A stretch of DNA of 64,000 nt from assembly GCA_905221605.1 (NCBI GenBank), contig CAJNDS010002350.1:62001-126000 (forward strand), written 5' to 3'. The notes under the pieces were generated by a model, which was given only the letters and a program-made list of their open reading frames with translations, did no database searches and was not told the origin of the DNA. The translations under genes and the position numbers were made by a program. Position 1 is the stretch's first letter, and each line of letters opens with the position of its first letter. Source of the DNA: Symbiodinium natans. Its lineage: Eukaryota; Sar; Dinophyceae; Suessiales; Symbiodiniaceae. Shown here piece by piece: positions 62,690 through 64,000 of this stretch.

Positions 62690-63999
62690 CCTGCGAAGGC
62701 ACGGCTTTGTCGACGTTCTTCCGCCACTCCTCAAACCATTGGCAGCCCCAGGGAGCTCGGCCACTGTTTGCCCTGCAGCGCGCCTTCGTAGCCCTAAACC
62801 CCAAACCCTAAACCCCAAACCCTAAACCCTAAACCCCAAACCCAAACCCTAAACCCTAAACCCCCTAAAGAACCCAAACAAAAAGGGACCAAAGGGTACC
62901 ACTGGGGCTGCCAAGGCGCGCCCGCGTCGTGCAAGGCCTCGGAAAGCTCCGCGTGCCAGTCGATCTCCGTTTGCCCGCTTTTGACCAGCAGGCGCTGGCC
63001 CATGGCTTCCTAGGGTTTAGGGTTTAGGGTTTGGGGTTTAGGGGTTTAGGGTTTAGGGTTTGGGGTTTAGGGTTTGGGGGTATACTAGACCTTAAGGGGG
63101 CTAATTATAAGGGAACTCCAGCCCCCAAAAAGGAAAATGAAGGGCCTAGTCCGGGCCCCAGCTTCTGCGTCGGCGCGCTTGAAAGCGAGTTCCTGCGCGG
63201 AGTGTTGTGCCATGTCGACGATGCTCAGATATGCGTCTGCCGGCAGGTAGCCGTAGAGTACCTTCGTAGCCCAGTAACCATATTATAATAAGGGCACCCA
63301 CTTTTTGGTTGGTTACTTCATAAGGGTACCAGAAAACCCCACCCCCCCTCCCCAAAAAAAAAGGGAAGAGGGGACCACTGGGCTACCAGGGGACGTGGCA
63401 CCAGCATTGGTCGGGGGTGTTCGGGTTCTCGGAATGCTTCCCCAGTCCTGAGGCCAGATCCGTCAGAAACACGCAAGCCAAGGAGCAAGCATTCCTTGGG
63501 GACCAAACGAACCTCAAAAGGCTTTATGCTTCATGTTAACTTAGTAGCAGTTATCGTAGTACATGGTTTTATGTCTCATGTTAACTTAGTAGCAGTTCTA
63601 GTAGTACAGGGAAAATGACGCCATGGGTTCACTTGGTCCCCAAGGATCTGTTGGCTGGTGGCAATGGACACTGCTTCATCCCATTGTTGGCTGTACTTCC
63701 CGGGGAATGAGACGATGCAGTCTTTCGCCTCCGCGTTGATCTTCCCAGGGAAGGCAATCCTCGTGGAGCTCAACCCTAAACCCTAAACCCCAAACCCCTA
63801 AACCCCTAAACCCTAAACCCTGAACCCTGAACCCCGAGTTACCCTAACCCTAACCCCTAACCCCTAACCCCTAAACCCTAAACCCTAAACCCTAAACCCT
63901 AAACCCTAAACCCTAAACCCTAAACCCTCAACAATCCTCTTGGAGCTCAAGCCGAAGCCGGACAAGTCCGCAAGCTTCTTGAAGGACTCCTCGGGACCT
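62690..63999 (-). CDS. Gene H: six exons of an unidentified protein, 5' end beyond the window
   Basis: Exons: 63953-63999 (runs off the edge), 63633-63775 (47 codons after 2 nt), 63387-63512 (42 codons), 63163-63261 (33 codons), 62926-63009 (28 codons), about 62690-62783. All joins keep phase. Segments: FPGKINAEAKDCIVSFPGKY, PKECLLLGLRVSDGSGLRTG, VLYGYLPADAYLSIVDMAQH and GQRLLVKSGQTEIDWHAELS. Soluble, mixed alpha/beta look. No domain recognised. The 3' end lies left of 62690 or was not found. It is the clearest case where introner and telomeric introns can be proved by frame. Confidence 0.75.
62790..62865 (-). repeat. Telomere-type array
   Basis: About ten units, CCCTAAA and CCCCAAA, inside a gene H intron that also ends in a family-1 terminus (62882-62914). 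Confidence 0.9.
63010..63080 (+). repeat. Telomere-type array
   Basis: About nine TTTAGGG/TTTGGGG units inside a gene H intron. The acceptor CCCTAG|GAA is part of the array edge. Confidence 0.9.
63262..63386. mobile_element. Intron: family-1 introner, 125 bp
   Basis: Minus strand GTAGCCCAGTGG ... GGTTACTGGGCTACGAAG. Exact phase 0 to phase 0 join (VPRPL-VLYGYLP). No telomeric core. Reference copy for the family. Confidence 0.88.
63513..63632. mobile_element. Intron: inverted-repeat element with internal 44-bp dimer
   Basis: Exon-intron borders carry TTGGGGACCAA|GTGAACC and GGTTCG..TTTGGTCCCCAAGG, an inverted repeat that reaches into both exons. The interior is two copies of a 44-bp unit containing CATGTTAACTTAGTAGCAG. 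Confidence 0.78.
63776..63952 (-). repeat. Telomeric intron flanked by a 19-bp direct repeat
   Basis: The CCCTAAA array (about 63774-63930, with a CCCCTAA block) lies between CAATCCTCGTGGAGCTCAA (63755-63773) and CAATCCTCTTGGAGCTCAA (63932-63950). With GC donor TTCG|GC and acceptor TTTAG|GG, one copy is spliced out and the frame reads SGFGLSSTRIAF. Confidence 0.8.
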
Positions 64000-64000
64000 C

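Noticed and set aside
1-64000. tRNA, rRNA, CRISPR, riboswitch or bacterial promoter features
   Set aside because: None seen on either strand. Regularly spaced repeats here are telomere-like tandem units without spacers.

Overview
The window looks like nuclear DNA of a dinoflagellate, probably Symbiodiniaceae-like. The evidence is sense-strand consistency (every gene I can resolve is on the minus strand), intron borders that are often GC-AG rather than GT-AG, several hundred TTTAGGG/CCCTAAA (plant/alveolate-type telomere) units scattered internally, and three neighbouring proteins that fit multi-copy, functionally unnamed dinoflagellate families as I remember them. No bacterial-type operons, RNA genes or CRISPR arrays were seen.

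Layout. 1-22 kb: short unique islands (about 40-350 bp) separated by telomere-like arrays that switch orientation. Many islands are minus-strand exons that join in frame. 3.37-5.50 kb is a seven-exon gene of unknown function. 12.5-19.5 kb holds exons of a PARP-like protein (WGR domain certain, regulatory-domain helices probable). 22.3-26.9 kb is a repeat-poor island with two minus-strand coding stretches. 27-44 kb returns to the islands-in-arrays pattern, with ankyrin-repeat exons between 28.4 and 39.1 kb. 44.4-45.5 kb is a compact two-exon gene for a secreted or ER-targeted FkbM-like methyltransferase. 46-49.6 kb has further short exons of an unidentified protein. 49.8-61.9 kb contains three co-directional multi-exon genes (B, A, C in transcription order) of lineage-expanded families. 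62.7-64 kb holds the 3' part of a gene (H) that runs off the right edge.

The main structural observation is that many introns are small inverted-repeat elements (introner-like). At least eight families share termini such as GGTAGCCCAGT...ACTGGGCTACC and GGAGGTTCATGG...CCATGAACCTCC. Because the termini are inverted repeats that place GT (or GC) at one end and AG at the other, the elements look spliceable in either orientation. Many carry telomeric tracts inside or beside them, and TTTAG|GG itself can supply the acceptor. In-frame joins of exons with exact codon counts support this for genes E, H, A and B and for the FkbM gene.

Four coding stretches need exactly one base removed from a run of four G/C to stay open, which points to homopolymer sequencing or assembly error, or to recent decay. 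Exon borders are by eye. Where a border is approximate the entry says so.
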